64,000 nt of DNA from Bradyrhizobium prioriisuperbiae (GCF_032397745.1 NZ_CP135921.1:7552501-7616500); one strand, 5' to 3'. Counted from the stretch's first letter, positions 1 through 9,074 are shown. Notes: generated by a model from the sequence alone, not told the origin. A program made the numbers and translations.

Positions 1-187
1 GGAGCGCGATGGCCCGCTCAACAAGGGCGGCGGCTTCTATCATCAGTCGGTGAAGGAAGTCATCGACCGCGACGGCGACACGCTGACCGTGCTCGACGTG
101 ATGGCAAAGCAGGTCGGCGTGCGCGGCGTGTTCTCCGACTGGCCTGCAACCACCTCGTTCTACGCAAGCTGCATGGGCATGAGGTAA
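1..187 (+). CDS. C-terminal fragment, glycerophosphodiester phosphodiesterase-like protein
   Basis: Partial gene entering from the left edge; 61 codons are visible before the TAA at 185-187. The tail contains [19 protein letters not shown], which resembles the end of the TIM-barrel glycerophosphodiester phosphodiesterase family, where a (G)(V/L)F(S/T)D(W/F)P segment closes the barrel. Members hydrolyse glycerophosphodiesters to glycerol-3-phosphate and an alcohol, often in the periplasm. The catalytic residues lie outside the window, so the call rests on the C-terminal motif only. A perfect hairpin follows at 209-233. Confidence 0.5.
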   Translation, partial: ERDGPLNKGGGFYHQSVKEVIDRDGDTLTVLDVMAKQVGVRGVFSDWPATTSFYASCMGMR

Positions 188-208
188 GGCGGTTCTCTGT
201 CGGCATCG

Positions 209-233
209 AGGCGCGCCGTGATTCGGCGCGCCT
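209..233 (+). terminator. Hairpin downstream of the GDPD-like gene
   Basis: Perfect 10 bp stem AGGCGCGCCG / CGGCGCGCCT with a 5 nt loop, 22 bp after the stop codon. The T-run is short, so it may be a weak terminator or an mRNA 3' end stabiliser. The rest of 188-415 shows no gene. Confidence 0.5.
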
Positions 234-415
234 TATGTTCAGCTAGATGAATGCAGCGTGATCAAACAGCAGGCATTGCGCGTTCGCTACACCATCGAAG
301 AATGATTCCGCATTGCGAAGTGCCGTCCTGCAAGAGGAATTTGCTTTATTCACCGCGATCGCTTTGGCATTCTCGCGTCGCCGCCGCCTTGGCGGAATCA
401 CCTGAGGATAACGCC

Positions 416-691
416 ATGAAGACATTTGTTGCTGCCGCATTCCTGGTCATTGCCGGCGCGAGTTTTGCCAACGCGATGCCGCTCGCGCCGACAGGCCCGG
501 CGGCCAACGGTGACGTGATCCAGGTCGCCGGCGGTTGCGGTCCCGGATTCCATCGTGGTCCCTACGGCGGCTGCCGTCCCAATCGCGGCCCGGTGATCGT
601 CGCCCCGCGCCGAGTCATCGTCGAGCGTCCGATCATTGTCGGCCGTCGCTGCCCGCCCGGCATGTTCTGGCGCCACGGCCGCTGTCGCTGA
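416..691 (+). CDS. GCG_CRPN-type small secreted protein
   Basis: A 91-residue protein with a clear Sec signal peptide (cleavage predicted after ANA at residue 20). The mature part begins with the GCGPGFHRGPYGGCRPN block (residues 41-56) that defines the GCG_CRPN prefix domain of alphaproteobacterial small proteins. A basic and hydrophobic stretch follows, then CPPGMFWRHGRC at the C-terminus. Cysteines 41, 53, 79 and 90 could form two disulfides after export. The start at 416 is preferred because GAGG lies 7-10 bases upstream and the signal peptide begins there; the longer open frame from 251 has no signal. The function of the family is unknown. A terminator follows directly. Confidence 0.8.
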   Translation: MKTFVAAAFLVIAGASFANAMPLAPTGPAANGDVIQVAGGCGPGFHRGPYGGCRPNRGPVIVAPRRVIVERPIIVGRRCPPGMFWRHGRCR

Positions 692-714
692 TCGGCCTGC
701 TTTTGCACGACAAC

Positions 715-748
715 GAAAGCCCTGCTTCGGCGGGGCTTTCTTGTTTTT
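715..748 (+). terminator. Rho-independent terminator
   Basis: An 11 bp stem GAAAGCCCTGC / GCGGGGCTTTC (one G-T pair) with a TTCG tetraloop, followed by TTGTTTTT. It ends the small secreted protein transcript 24 bp after its stop codon. Confidence 0.85.
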
Positions 749-827
749 GAGGCTGCCGCTGCGTCCGCTGGTTGGGCCCTGTTGTTCTGCCGCCCTTCGG
801 CCTCGCTTTGACTCTTCGCCTAAATAG

Positions 828-839
828 GTGTATATACAC
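828..839 (+). promoter_or_regulatory. Probable MarR operator, autoregulatory copy
   Basis: Perfect 12 bp palindrome GTGTATATACAC ending 4 bp before the ATG of the MarR gene. A second copy of the same GTGTA-N2-TACAC pattern lies at 1305-1316, in front of the next gene. Its place over the leader suggests that repressor binding blocks transcription. Assignment to this MarR protein is inferred from position. Confidence 0.6.
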
Positions 840-843
840 TTTT

Positions 844-1263
844 ATGGCGCGATCGATTTTCGAACCCTGTCGCGGATGTGCGTGCACCGCCCTGCGCAAA
901 GCAAGCCGTGCAGTGACACAGCATTTCGAAGCCAGTTTCCGCGGCACCGGCCTGCGGGCAACGCAGTTCACGGTGCTGTCGACCCTTGCCCAGACCGGTC
1001 CGATGCCCATCAGCCGACTGGCGACGTTTCTCGGCATGGAGCGCACCACGCTAACCCGAAACCTCGCGCCGCTGGAACGCCGTGGCCTGGTCAAGATCGC
1101 CGCTGAGGATACCGACGCCCGCATTCGCCGCGCCAGCATCACCGATGCCGGCGAACATGCGGCCCGCCAAAGCCTGCCCGCTTGGCGCAAAGCCCAAGCC
1201 AGCGTGCCACGCGTGCTGAAGCAGTTCGGCCTCAGCGATATGCCGACCCAGATCGTCCTCTAA
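844..1263 (+). CDS. MarR-family transcriptional regulator with N-terminal Cys cluster
   Basis: A 139-residue winged-helix regulator. The recognition region (about residues 45-85, PISRLATFLGMERTTLTRNL) and the wing (AAEDTDARIRRASITDAGE) match the MarR fold. The N-terminus carries Cys9, Cys12 and Cys14 (EPCRGCAC), followed by a helix with ALRKASR. This arrangement recurs in a MarR subgroup and could sense oxidants or electrophiles. ATG 844 is the likely start: a longer TTG frame from 772 would add a non-conserved extension. The gene sits 65 bp before a membrane protein with a matching operator, so it probably represses itself and that neighbour. Confidence 0.85.
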   Translation: MARSIFEPCRGCACTALRKASRAVTQHFEASFRGTGLRATQFTVLSTLAQTGPMPISRLATFLGMERTTLTRNLAPLERRGLVKIAAEDTDARIRRASITDAGEHAARQSLPAWRKAQASVPRVLKQFGLSDMPTQIVL

Positions 1264-1304
1264 TCGCCCAAGGAAGTCCCGGCCCGATGTCGTCGTTCAG
1301 TTAA

Positions 1305-1316
1305 GTGTACCTACAC
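1305..1316 (+). promoter_or_regulatory. Probable MarR operator, target copy
   Basis: GTGTACCTACAC keeps both 5 bp arms of the palindrome at 828-839 and differs only in the two central bases. It ends 12 bp before the ATG of the membrane protein gene and just before its GGAAAG ribosome site. Confidence 0.6.
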
Positions 1317-1328
1317 GGAAAGAACGCC

Positions 1329-2093
1329 ATGACCTTCGATGTGACATCTCACGCGACATTCGACCTGATCGCCACGGTCATTTTGACCGCAAGCGCCGCC
1401 ATCTGCATCGCCACCCTCGCCATCGGCTTCGCCGGCAGCGTGGAGCAGCGCATCCGCCTCGCCACGATCCTGACCGCGTGGTTCAGCATCGTGGTCTTGT
1501 TCGCCGCGCTGCGGCTGTTTTCAGCCGATCGCGGTCCGCTCGCGTCAGCGGGATTTGGTCTGTCGATCCTGGTGCCGACCATCGCCCTGACGCTGATCGT
1601 TGCGCGCAATGCGAAACTGCGCAGGCGTCTCAGCGACATCGCCCTGCCCGCGCTGATCGGCATGCATGCCGTGCGTGTGCTCGGTGTTCTCTTCCTTGTG
1701 CTCCATGCCCAGAACCGCTTGCCGGCGGAATTCGCCAACATGGCCGGCTGGGGCGATATCCTCGTCGGCCTCACCGCGCTTCCGGTGGCCTGGCTGGTCG
1801 CCCGCAACCATCCCTGGTCGCGATCGATCGCACTGCTCTGGAACGTGGCAGGCCTTGCCGATCTGCTGGACGCAATCTTTCTCGGCCTCACCTCCGCGCC
1901 CGGCCCGGCGCGGCTGATCTTCGGCGAGGTCTCCTCCGTCATCATGGCAAGCCTGCCCTGGTTCCTGATCCCGGGTTTCCTGGTGCCGGTGTTGCTCGTC
2001 AGCCATTTCGGGATTGTGTGGCGGTTGCTGCGGCCGAACCGCGGCGAAGCCGACGTTGATCGCGCCGGCCCGCGTACCACCGTGATGGTGTGA
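1329..2093 (+). CDS. Multi-pass membrane protein of unknown function
   Basis: A 254-residue protein with about seven hydrophobic segments (roughly residues 10-35, 45-65, 72-92, 100-125, 135-155, 160-182 and 195-225) and a basic C-terminal tail. I do not recognise the family. ATG 1329 is chosen over GTG 1305 because GGAAAG lies 7 bp upstream and because the GTG falls inside the operator palindrome. It follows a MarR gene in the same direction, and the shared operator suggests induced expression, perhaps in a stress or efflux response. It converges on the protease-nuclease gene, with 62 bp between the stops. Confidence 0.7.
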   Translation: MTFDVTSHATFDLIATVILTASAAICIATLAIGFAGSVEQRIRLATILTAWFSIVVLFAALRLFSADRGPLASAGFGLSILVPTIALTLIVARNAKLRRRLSDIALPALIGMHAVRVLGVLFLVLHAQNRLPAEFANMAGWGDILVGLTALPVAWLVARNHPWSRSIALLWNVAGLADLLDAIFLGLTSAPGPARLIFGEVSSVIMASLPWFLIPGFLVPVLLVSHFGIVWRLLRPNRGEADVDRAGPRTTVMV

Positions 2094-2155
2094 AGCACCG
2101 AACTCGCTCAACGCCCCCGGGAGGCACCAGACGGCGCCTCCAGGAAGCGTGATCT

Positions 2156-4213
2156 TCAGCGGATGAAGCGGATCTGCTCCAGCGCGCCGAGAGGTGCCCT
2201 CGGGCCGTCATCGAGGCCCTCGTCGCTGCCGGCCAGCGGATCGACGCTGGCGAGCTTGCCGAAACTGATGCCGGCGCGCGTCTCGATGGAGCGGATCGAG
2301 ACTTGCGTGGCAACCTGAAGCTGCGGCGAGGTGAACGCGCCGAACACGAACTCCTCTTCGGGCTGCAGGCTCTGCTCCTGGTTCATCTCGTAACCAGTGG
2401 CGCACAGCTTGCCGGTGTCGTCATGGATGAATGCGATGATTTTCCAGAATGCTCGCGGGATCCGCACGCCGTACATCTCCGGATCCTTGTCTTGGAAATA
2501 CGGCCCGGTGAACACCGAGATCTTCATGTCGTCTTCCTTGGCGTGTCCCAGCGCATAATCCTCCAGCGCCAGCCAGATCGGCGCATTGAAGGCCTGCATC
2601 TGCGGGGTGGTGTTGGTGACGTGCATGGAGTCTTCATTGCCACGCTTGGCGGTTGCGGCATCACCCCAGCCCGGATCCTCCCGTCGGGTCATGTGGCCAC
2701 GGCTGAATTTCGGCGGCGAGCCATAACACTCGTTCATGATCTGCTGCTCTCTGGGAATGCGCGGATCCCACTTCCAGCTGACCCGCTTGCTTTTCTTCGA
2801 CAGGTTGCCGTCGATATTGCAGGCGCTGAAGAAGCACATGCGTCGGCTGCGGCTCATCACCACCGAATAATGCTCATAGCGAAGTTCGGTGTCGGACTTT
2901 CCGTCGACCTCGAAATCGAGCACATCGCCCGCGTCACGATCGACCGATGGCAGATCGACCTTGAGTTTCTTGCCCAGGAAATCCGGCTGATAGCCCTCCC
3001 GGTCGCGATAATCGGCGGCGACCGCCTCATCACCACCCGCCGCATCATCGGCCGCCGGAGCGGTCGAGACCGCATATCCCCGCGACGGCGCCAGGCGATC
3101 GCCGATGTCGCCAATGGACACCGTCACGGTCAGCGGGATGGTCACCGTTGCGCTGCGGCCCGGTCGCGACCGCGCCGCGCCGGAGACGATCCCGCCGGAC
3201 GGCGGCGGCAGCGGCAAGGTCGGCGACTTTGCGCGGACCGGCGTTTCCGGGCGGGCGCGGCCGGAACGGACATCGGCCAGCAGCTTTTTGACGATGTCGG
3301 CGCGGACTGCATAGTTCGTGGTGAGGAACGTGCCGCTGAAGTGCAATCCCAGCGCCTGACCGCTGTCGAGATCGAAAACGACAGAGCCGGAATTGCCCCC
3401 AAGAGTGGTGCAGTTGTGCAGAAGGCGCGTCTGCTCGACCTGGGTGACGCCGCCGGGCGCGAGGCGCTTCTTGTTGTAGAGCTTGCCGTAGATCTGCTCC
3501 ATCAGATCCGGCTCGGGGATTCGGCTGTCATAGGCCGGATAGCCGATAACAGCGACATTCTCGGTGACGCCGATCTTGCCCGCGAGCTGAATCGGCGTCG
3601 CGAGTTTCGGATTGCCCCCGACCACCTCGACCTCGAAGAACGAGATATCGGGTCCGGGCTCCTCCTCGATGTGCAACGGCCTGATCAGCTGGAACACCAG
3701 GGTGTCGGGATTGTCGATCTCCTGCAGAAAATCGACCGACGCACGAATCGGACCGCTATTGCCCATCCGGAAGGTGAAGCCTTCGCCCTTCCGCATCGCG
3801 AAGGCATTGGCCACATGGCGGTTGGTCACCATGATACTGTCGGACACCAGCCAGCCGGTGCCGACCCAGTCCATCTGGGCGCCCTTCAGCTCGATCCGGC
3901 CGACCGCGCGAATGGCGCCGTCCAGGAATGGCTTGGCCTGTTTCAGTCGAGCGTCCCAGATCGCGCTGTCGGCCTTGTCCACGAAAACGAGCTGGGCTTC
4001 ATTGGCCCTGATGGCCAGGACCGGACGCTGGCGCCGCAGCACGATGCTTTCCAGGCCGACATCCTGCTCGATCGCCTCCGGCGGCCGCTCGAGATCCAGT
4101 CCCTCCAGACCACTGTTGATGTCAGCGCTTTCTTCAGCCAGTTTTGCGTCACCCTGGGTGACCCAGGTGTTGAAACGGCGTAGCCGGGCCAATCGCTCCT
4201 TCAGCGCACTCAT
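2156..4213 (-). CDS. Trypsin-like serine protease fused to EndoG/NUC1-type DNA/RNA non-specific endonuclease
   Basis: A 685-residue two-domain protein. Residues about 100-315 form a trypsin-like protease: GTGWLVSDSIMVTNRHVA gives His133, PDISFFEV suggests Asp189, and LGGNSGS gives Ser275. A Pro- and Ala-rich linker follows (about 320-410). Residues about 420-655 form a beta-beta-alpha-metal nuclease of the NUC1/EndoG family. SRGH supplies His507; TNTTPQ (Asn534), FN (Asn543) and LE (Glu551) keep the EndoG spacing N-x8-N-x7-E. The usual Asp of DRGH is Ser here. No signal peptide or membrane segment is visible, so it is probably cytoplasmic. The start at 4213 is set by GGAGG 6 bp upstream; the longer frame to 4336 lacks a ribosome site. 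It is monocistronic behind an AT-rich leader. Substrates are unknown; a suicide or defence effector is an inference. Confidence 0.85.
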   Translation of the reverse strand: MSALKERLARLRRFNTWVTQGDAKLAEESADINSGLEGLDLERPPEAIEQDVGLESIVLRRQRPVLAIRANEAQLVFVDKADSAIWDARLKQAKPFLDGAIRAVGRIELKGAQMDWVGTGWLVSDSIMVTNRHVANAFAMRKGEGFTFRMGNSGPIRASVDFLQEIDNPDTLVFQLIRPLHIEEEPGPDISFFEVEVVGGNPKLATPIQLAGKIGVTENVAVIGYPAYDSRIPEPDLMEQIYGKLYNKKRLAPGGVTQVEQTRLLHNCTTLGGNSGSVVFDLDSGQALGLHFSGTFLTTNYAVRADIVKKLLADVRSGRARPETPVRAKSPTLPLPPPSGGIVSGAARSRPGRSATVTIPLTVTVSIGDIGDRLAPSRGYAVSTAPAADDAAGGDEAVAADYRDREGYQPDFLGKKLKVDLPSVDRDAGDVLDFEVDGKSDTELRYEHYSVVMSRSRRMCFFSACNIDGNLSKKSKRVSWKWDPRIPREQQIMNECYGSPPKFSRGHMTRREDPGWGDAATAKRGNEDSMHVTNTTPQMQAFNAPIWLALEDYALGHAKEDDMKISVFTGPYFQDKDPEMYGVRIPRAFWKIIAFIHDDTGKLCATGYEMNQEQSLQPEEEFVFGAFTSPQLQVATQVSIRSIETRAGISFGKLASVDPLAGSDEGLDDGPRAPLGALEQIRFIR

Positions 4214-4495
4214 CGCAACCTCCATTTGACGCTCCCATGCAGGGCGTCCAAAACGTTTCTGAAAATAACAAGTTATATAAAAACGATCGCAATCAACGGT
4301 GTGCGTGGCCCGTCGCTGTTTGGTCCGACAAAGCACCGATGACGTTCAGGGCTTGTCGAGCGATCCGCAATCCGAAGCAGCAAGAGAACCATATCAACTG
4401 AATGGCGGCTGTCGAGCAGCCAAAAGTCGTCCGGCGCAGCAAAGCTGCGGCTGAACGTCCCGCCGCGTCACAGCGGTGTCACGAGCCGGCTCCCC
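4214..4495. other. Intergenic leader of the protease-nuclease gene
   Basis: No gene is seen in these 282 bases. The part nearest the protease-nuclease start (about 4250-4285) is clearly AT-rich compared with the surroundings and probably holds its promoter. The part nearer 4495 is the 3' flank of the TRIC-like gene. Confidence 0.4.
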
Positions 4496-5122
4496 TCACT
4501 CGCGGTCGTAGACGAACTTCGGCATTTCCCAACGGAAGCGGATCGCCAGCAGGCGGAAGGTGAGCCCGATGCCGAGCGCCACCAGCGTCACCAGGTCCGG
4601 GCTGATGTCGAGACGCTGCCCCATCACATAGATCAGGCCGGTGACAATCGACACACTGGCGTAAAGCTCGGCGCGGAACAGCAGCGGCACGTCGTTGCAG
4701 AGCACATCGCGCAGCACGCCGCCGACGCAGCCCGAGATCATGCCGGCAACGATGACGATGGCGAGGTGCTGGTTGGTCTTCAGCGCGATGTCACAGCCCT
4801 GGATGGTGAATACGACCAGGCCGATGGCATCGAGCAGGAAGAACAGGTTGCGGAAACGATGGATCACCGGCGCCAGCGCGATGGTGGCCAGCGCCGCTGC
4901 GGTCGTGACCGCCAGCAGATACGGCTGCTGCACCCAGGCCAGCGGGTAGTTGCCAAGCAGCGTGTCGCGCGTCGAGCCGCCGCCGAGCGCGGTGATGCTG
5001 CCGAGCAGCGCCACCCCCACCCAGTCCATGCTGCGCCGCCCCGCCACCAATGCCGCCGTCATCGAGGCCGCGATCAGGCCGATGATGGAGAGCGGCAGCA
5101 GCAGGGCTTCGCTATGGGGCAT
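4496..5122 (-). CDS. TRIC-like cation channel protein (UPF0126/YadS family)
   Basis: A 208-residue protein with seven hydrophobic segments arranged as two repeats of three helices plus one. The family signature GGGSTRDTLLGNYPLAW lies in the first repeat (about residues 47-63), and GCVGGVLRDVLCND is its counterpart in the second (about 132-145). Bacterial members are structural relatives of trimeric intracellular cation channels and conduct monovalent cations; the physiological role is not settled. It lies 27 bp downstream of pccB on the same strand and might be cotranscribed with it. Length is typical for the family. Confidence 0.85.
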   Translation of the reverse strand: MPHSEALLLPLSIIGLIAASMTAALVAGRRSMDWVGVALLGSITALGGGSTRDTLLGNYPLAWVQQPYLLAVTTAAALATIALAPVIHRFRNLFFLLDAIGLVVFTIQGCDIALKTNQHLAIVIVAGMISGCVGGVLRDVLCNDVPLLFRAELYASVSIVTGLIYVMGQRLDISPDLVTLVALGIGLTFRLLAIRFRWEMPKFVYDRE

Positions 5123-5149
5123 TGCCTGGGGCGCCGTAGATGAATTCGC

Positions 5150-6682
5150 TCACAACGGCAGATTATCGTGTTTCTTCATCGGCACCTCGACATGCTTGTC
5201 CTTCAACATGGCGAGCGCGCGCGCAATCCGCTTGCGGGTGGAGTGCGGCATGATGACGTCGTCGATGTAGCCGCGCTCGGCGGCGACGAAGGGTGACAGG
5301 AAACGGTCCTCGTATTCCTTGGTGCGCGCCGCGATCTTTTCGGCATCGCCGATGTCCTGGCGGAAGATGATTTCCACCGCGCCCTTGGCGCCCATCACGG
5401 CGATCTGCGCGGTCGGCCAGGCGTAGTTCATGTCGGCGCCGATTTCCTTCGACGCCATCACGTCGAACGCACCGCCATAGGCCTTGCGGGTGATCACGGT
5501 GACCAGCGGTACGGTGCACTGGGAATAGGCGAACAAGAGTTTCGCGCCATGCTTGATCAGGCCGCCGTATTCCTGGGCGGTGCCCGGCAGGAAGCCCGGC
5601 ACGTCCACGAAGGTCACGATCGGGATGTTGAAGGCATCGCAGAACCGCACGAAGCGCGCGGCCTTGCGCGAGGCGTCAGAGTCGAGGACGCCCGCCAGCA
5701 CCATCGGCTGGTTGGCGACGAACCCCACCGTGCGGCCGGCGACGCGGCCGAATCCGGTGACGATGTTCCTGGCAAAGGTTTCCGCGATCTCGAAGAAATC
5801 GCCCTCGTCCACCACCTTCAGGATCAGTTCCTTGATGTCGTAAGGCTTGTTCGGGTTGTCCGGGACCAGGGTGTCCAAGGACATGTCGACCCGTTCGATG
5901 TCGTCGAAGCTCGGCCATTCCGGCACGCCGTCGGTGTTGTTGGAGGGCAGGAAGTCGATCAGGCGGCGCATCTGCAGCAGCGTCTCGACGTCGTTCTCGT
6001 AGGCGCCGTCCGCGATCGAGGACTTGGTGGCGTGCACGCTGGCGCCGCCCAACTCCTCGGCGGTCACCACCTCGTTCGTGACGGTCTTCACCACGTCGGG
6101 GCCGGTGACGAACATGTAGCTGGTGTTCTTCACCATGAAGATGAAGTCGGTCATCGCCGGGGAATAGACGTCGCCGCCCGCGCACGGGCCCATGATCACA
6201 CTGATCTGCGGGATCACCCCCGACGCCTGTACGTTGCGGCGGAACACGTAGGAATAGCCGGCCAGCGCCGCCACGCCCTCCTGGATGCGGGCGCCGCCCG
6301 CATCATAGAGCCCGATGATCGGCGCACGCGCCTTCATCGCCATGTCCTGCAGTTTGGTGATCTTCAGCGCGTGAGTCTCCGACAGCGAGCCACCGAACAC
6401 GGTAAAGTCCTTGGCGAACACGAAGGTCTTGCGGCCGTTGACGGTGCCCCAGCCGGTGACCACGCCATCGCCGGGCACCTTGTTCTTCTCCATGCCGAAC
6501 TCGACCGAGCGATGTTCGACGAACATGTCGAATTCCTCGAACGAGCCCTTGTCGAGCAAGAGCTCGATGCGCTCCCGCGCGGTCAGCTTGCCGCGGCCGT
6601 GCTGCGCCTCGATCCGCTTCTCGCCACCCCCCAGCTTGGCGCCGGCGCGACGGGCTTCGAGCTTTTCGACGATATCCTTCAT
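5150..6682 (-). CDS. pccB: Propionyl-CoA carboxylase beta subunit
   Basis: A 510-residue biotin-dependent carboxyltransferase subunit, the normal PccB length. It moves the carboxyl group from biotin on the alpha subunit to propionyl-CoA, giving methylmalonyl-CoA for propionate, odd-chain fatty acid and branched amino acid breakdown. The N-terminal crotonase-like domain shows FGGSLSETH (97-104) and [14 protein letters not shown] (127-140). The C-terminal domain has [17 protein letters not shown] and [13 protein letters not shown], which are oxyanion and CoA site segments. The start at 6682 has GGGGGA upstream; the longer frame to 6853 adds unconserved sequence. The alpha subunit is not in this window. 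Confidence 0.95.
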   Translation of the reverse strand: MKDIVEKLEARRAGAKLGGGEKRIEAQHGRGKLTARERIELLLDKGSFEEFDMFVEHRSVEFGMEKNKVPGDGVVTGWGTVNGRKTFVFAKDFTVFGGSLSETHALKITKLQDMAMKARAPIIGLYDAGGARIQEGVAALAGYSYVFRRNVQASGVIPQISVIMGPCAGGDVYSPAMTDFIFMVKNTSYMFVTGPDVVKTVTNEVVTAEELGGASVHATKSSIADGAYENDVETLLQMRRLIDFLPSNNTDGVPEWPSFDDIERVDMSLDTLVPDNPNKPYDIKELILKVVDEGDFFEIAETFARNIVTGFGRVAGRTVGFVANQPMVLAGVLDSDASRKAARFVRFCDAFNIPIVTFVDVPGFLPGTAQEYGGLIKHGAKLLFAYSQCTVPLVTVITRKAYGGAFDVMASKEIGADMNYAWPTAQIAVMGAKGAVEIIFRQDIGDAEKIAARTKEYEDRFLSPFVAAERGYIDDVIMPHSTRKRIARALAMLKDKHVEVPMKKHDNLPL

Positions 6683-6852
6683 GCTTGTCCCCCGGCGGCA
6701 GGCCTGCCGCCTTTGCGATTGACCGATTGGGGATTTATCTAGCACGTGGCCTGCGGACAGGAAAACCGGCTTGGCGTCGGCTCTGGCGCCAATCTGGACG
6801 GCATGGAACGTGAGCCATAGACTGGCTCTCCTGAGATTCGGTGAGAATGGCA

Positions 6853-7272
6853 ATGACGGTATCGAAGGATCAGCCCCCAGGGGGCGTGACCGGCGTCCCC
6901 AAACTTCTGCTGCAGCTGGAAGGGCTGGCGCTCATCGGCGCAGCAGTGACGCTCTACGCCCATTCCGGCGCATCCTGGTGGCTTTTCGCGGTGCTGGCGC
7001 TGGCGCCGGACCTGAGTCTTCTCGGCTACCTGGCCGGGCCGCGCGTGGGCACCGTGGCGTACAACACGTTCCACACCACTTTGGTGCCGATCGTGCTCGG
7101 GGCCGCGAGCCTTGCGCTCCTCGGCCCGCTGGCACTGCACCTTGCCCTGATCTGGCTCGCCCATATCGGCCTCGACCGCGCACTTGGCTACGGCCTAAAA
7201 TACGACGCGGGTTTCGGCTTCACCCACCTTGGCCGGATCGGCAAGCAGGCGGCAATTGAGCCTCAGCCTTAA
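6853..7272 (+). CDS. DUF4260 membrane protein
   Basis: A 139-residue protein with four hydrophobic segments and the C-terminal block [19 protein letters not shown], which is characteristic of DUF4260. The role of the family is unknown. Two in-frame ATGs are possible (6847 and 6853); GGTGAG lies 7 bp before 6853, which favours it. The stop shares the four bases TTAA (7269-7272) with the stop of the convergent decarboxylase-like gene, so the two transcripts must overlap at their 3' ends. Confidence 0.8.
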   Translation: MTVSKDQPPGGVTGVPKLLLQLEGLALIGAAVTLYAHSGASWWLFAVLALAPDLSLLGYLAGPRVGTVAYNTFHTTLVPIVLGAASLALLGPLALHLALIWLAHIGLDRALGYGLKYDAGFGFTHLGRIGKQAAIEPQP

Positions 7273-7925
7273 GGCTCACCCGGCTTGAACGGCTCCTCCT
7301 TGCCGGGCGGTGTCGTTTCCTCCGCCATCGCCAAGAGCATCGCCACCGAGACGTAGCAGCCCGCCACCGAGGTCAGGTCCACGATCTGCTGATCGGTAAA
7401 CAGCTTTTTGGCGCGGGCGAACAGCTCGTCCGAGACCACATGCTTGGTGGTGAGTTCGGTGACGAAGTCGTACACCACCGCCTCGTCCTCCGACATGGTG
7501 GCGGGGCGCTTGTTGTCTTTCAACTCGGCAATGATCTGCGGCGAGAGTCCGGCCTTCTGCGCCAGCGGCGCGTGGGCATACCATTCGACTTGCGAGCGCC
7601 ATTGCCGGCCGATGATCAGGATCGCGAATTCGTTGAGCCGGGTCGGAACTGACGTTTCCCAGCGCAGATAGTGAAAGAGATCGAACAGACGCTGTCCCAG
7701 CACCGGGCTGCGCATCATCGGATTGTAGGGACCGCCGAGACCGACGCTGGAGACCTTCATCACCTGCTCGCCCAACGGCTTTTGCGCCGCCGTGAGCTGG
7801 TCCATGGTCAGTTGCGGAAAGCGCGGCTCCTTGCTCCGGGCGGGAGGCGCGAACACGGTCGCAGCAAGCCAGCCGACGCCAGCCGCCATCATCAGTGAGC
7901 CGAGCCAGAGCGACGATCGCAGCAT
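7269..7925 (-). CDS. Carboxymuconolactone decarboxylase-family protein with signal anchor
   Basis: A 218-residue protein. Residues 1-30 form a hydrophobic signal or anchor (LWLGSLMMAAGVGWLAATVF), so it is exported or membrane bound. The all-helical CMD/AhpD-like core follows, with NEFAILIIGRQWRSQVEWYAHAP (about 94-116) as the best match. The CxxC pair of peroxidase members of the superfamily is absent, so redox activity like that of AhpD is unlikely. GGAGG 5-6 bp upstream fixes the start at 7925 rather than the longer frame to 8021. The substrate is unknown. Confidence 0.8.
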   Translation of the reverse strand: MLRSSLWLGSLMMAAGVGWLAATVFAPPARSKEPRFPQLTMDQLTAAQKPLGEQVMKVSSVGLGGPYNPMMRSPVLGQRLFDLFHYLRWETSVPTRLNEFAILIIGRQWRSQVEWYAHAPLAQKAGLSPQIIAELKDNKRPATMSEDEAVVYDFVTELTTKHVVSDELFARAKKLFTDQQIVDLTSVAGCYVSVAMLLAMAEETTPPGKEEPFKPGEP

Positions 7926-8039
7926 GGGTTCCTCCATTGTTCTATTTATGGAGGAAGGATAGGCGCGGCCCTGCCCGCTGCCAATGCCGGAATAGCGTGA
8001 TGCGCCCCGGTAAATTCTCATGGCGCGCGGGGATCGCCC

Positions 8040-9002
8040 CTAAGCTGCAACCGCGCGCCGGTTGAAGGTCCACAACCCGAACGCAAAGGCGAGCAGCAGG
8101 AGGCCCGCGAGCAGCACGGTGATCGGGGTGGCGCCGAGCTTCTCGAACCATTGGGTGTAGAAATGCAGTGCGGCGAACACCGCCACGATGTTGACGATCC
8201 AGCGGCGGTTGACCTTGACCGCCCACACGCCCGCGGCAATCAGCGCCACGGCCCAGCCGATGCTGAACGCCAATGGCGAGATCATCTCCGAACGTGCGGT
8301 GTAGTCGTGCAGGATCGAGGGATCGCTGCTGATCAGCGAACGCAGCCGCAGCAGGCGATCGCCCCACAGCGAACCAACGAGGAAGCCGAAATTGATCATC
8401 AGCACGGCGGTGCGCGCGGCGATCAGCGCCAGCCGCTCGTACTTCGAGGTGAGCCGCAGTGACGCCAGATAGCAAGCCAGCGCGATCAGGGCGAACACCA
8501 CGATGGTGAGTGTCGGTTCCTCCACCGTCAGCGAGTACATGGCGTGGCGATAGTCGGAGCTGCTGCCGAGACAGGCACCGATCACCAGCACCGACGCCGC
8601 GATCAGCAGGCCGGAACGCGCCAGCACCGCGGCACCCGCGAGGATGACCGCGATCGCGAGCATCACCCGCAGCGATCCGCCATCGAGCATCGCGATCCCG
8701 CCGCAAAACGCCAGCGCACCGATGACGATGCAGATCTGCGCCAGCAGCTCCCAGGCCGAGGCCTTCGACGACATCAGGGCGAAGCCGAGCACGAACATCA
8801 CCGCGCCCAGCGCCACCGCGGTGAGCGGCGACGGCAGCAGCGCGCCGGCGCCGGCGGCCACCGCCACCACGCCAAAGCCGACCAGGATGTTGATGCCGAG
8901 CGAGCCGGTGTCGCGCGCGGCCAAGGCGCGCAGCCGGTCGGCTTCGGCCGTGGTCAGTTTCCCCGTTTCCACGAGGTCGGTGAGATCGAGGGTGATTTTC
9001 AT
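8040..9002 (-). CDS. DUF2157-like polytopic membrane protein
   Basis: A 320-residue protein: a short cytoplasmic N-terminus (KITLDLTDLVETGKLTTAEADRL, a helix pair typical of DUF2157 proteins) followed by about ten hydrophobic helices. DUF2157 membership is judged from this layout and is not certain. The start at 9002 is preferred to 9047 because the extension is not hydrophobic and has no ribosome site; no strong site is visible for 9002 either. The function is unknown. It is in line with the CMD-family gene, 114 bp apart. Confidence 0.65.
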   Translation of the reverse strand: MKITLDLTDLVETGKLTTAEADRLRALAARDTGSLGINILVGFGVVAVAAGAGALLPSPLTAVALGAVMFVLGFALMSSKASAWELLAQICIVIGALAFCGGIAMLDGGSLRVMLAIAVILAGAAVLARSGLLIAASVLVIGACLGSSSDYRHAMYSLTVEEPTLTIVVFALIALACYLASLRLTSKYERLALIAARTAVLMINFGFLVGSLWGDRLLRLRSLISSDPSILHDYTARSEMISPLAFSIGWAVALIAAGVWAVKVNRRWIVNIVAVFAALHFYTQWFEKLGATPITVLLAGLLLLAFAFGLWTFNRRAVAA

Positions 9003-9074
9003 GATGCCGGTGCCAGAGAGAGACCAAATCGCAAACGTTGGACGCATCTCACCAGCAAATGGTTCAAAGCGCTA

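Noticed and set aside
2303..4183. 626-codon plus-strand frame
   Set aside because: Antisense of the protease-nuclease gene, which has a ribosome site and two recognisable domains.
5549..6742. 397-codon plus-strand frame
   Set aside because: Antisense of pccB, explained by high GC at third positions.
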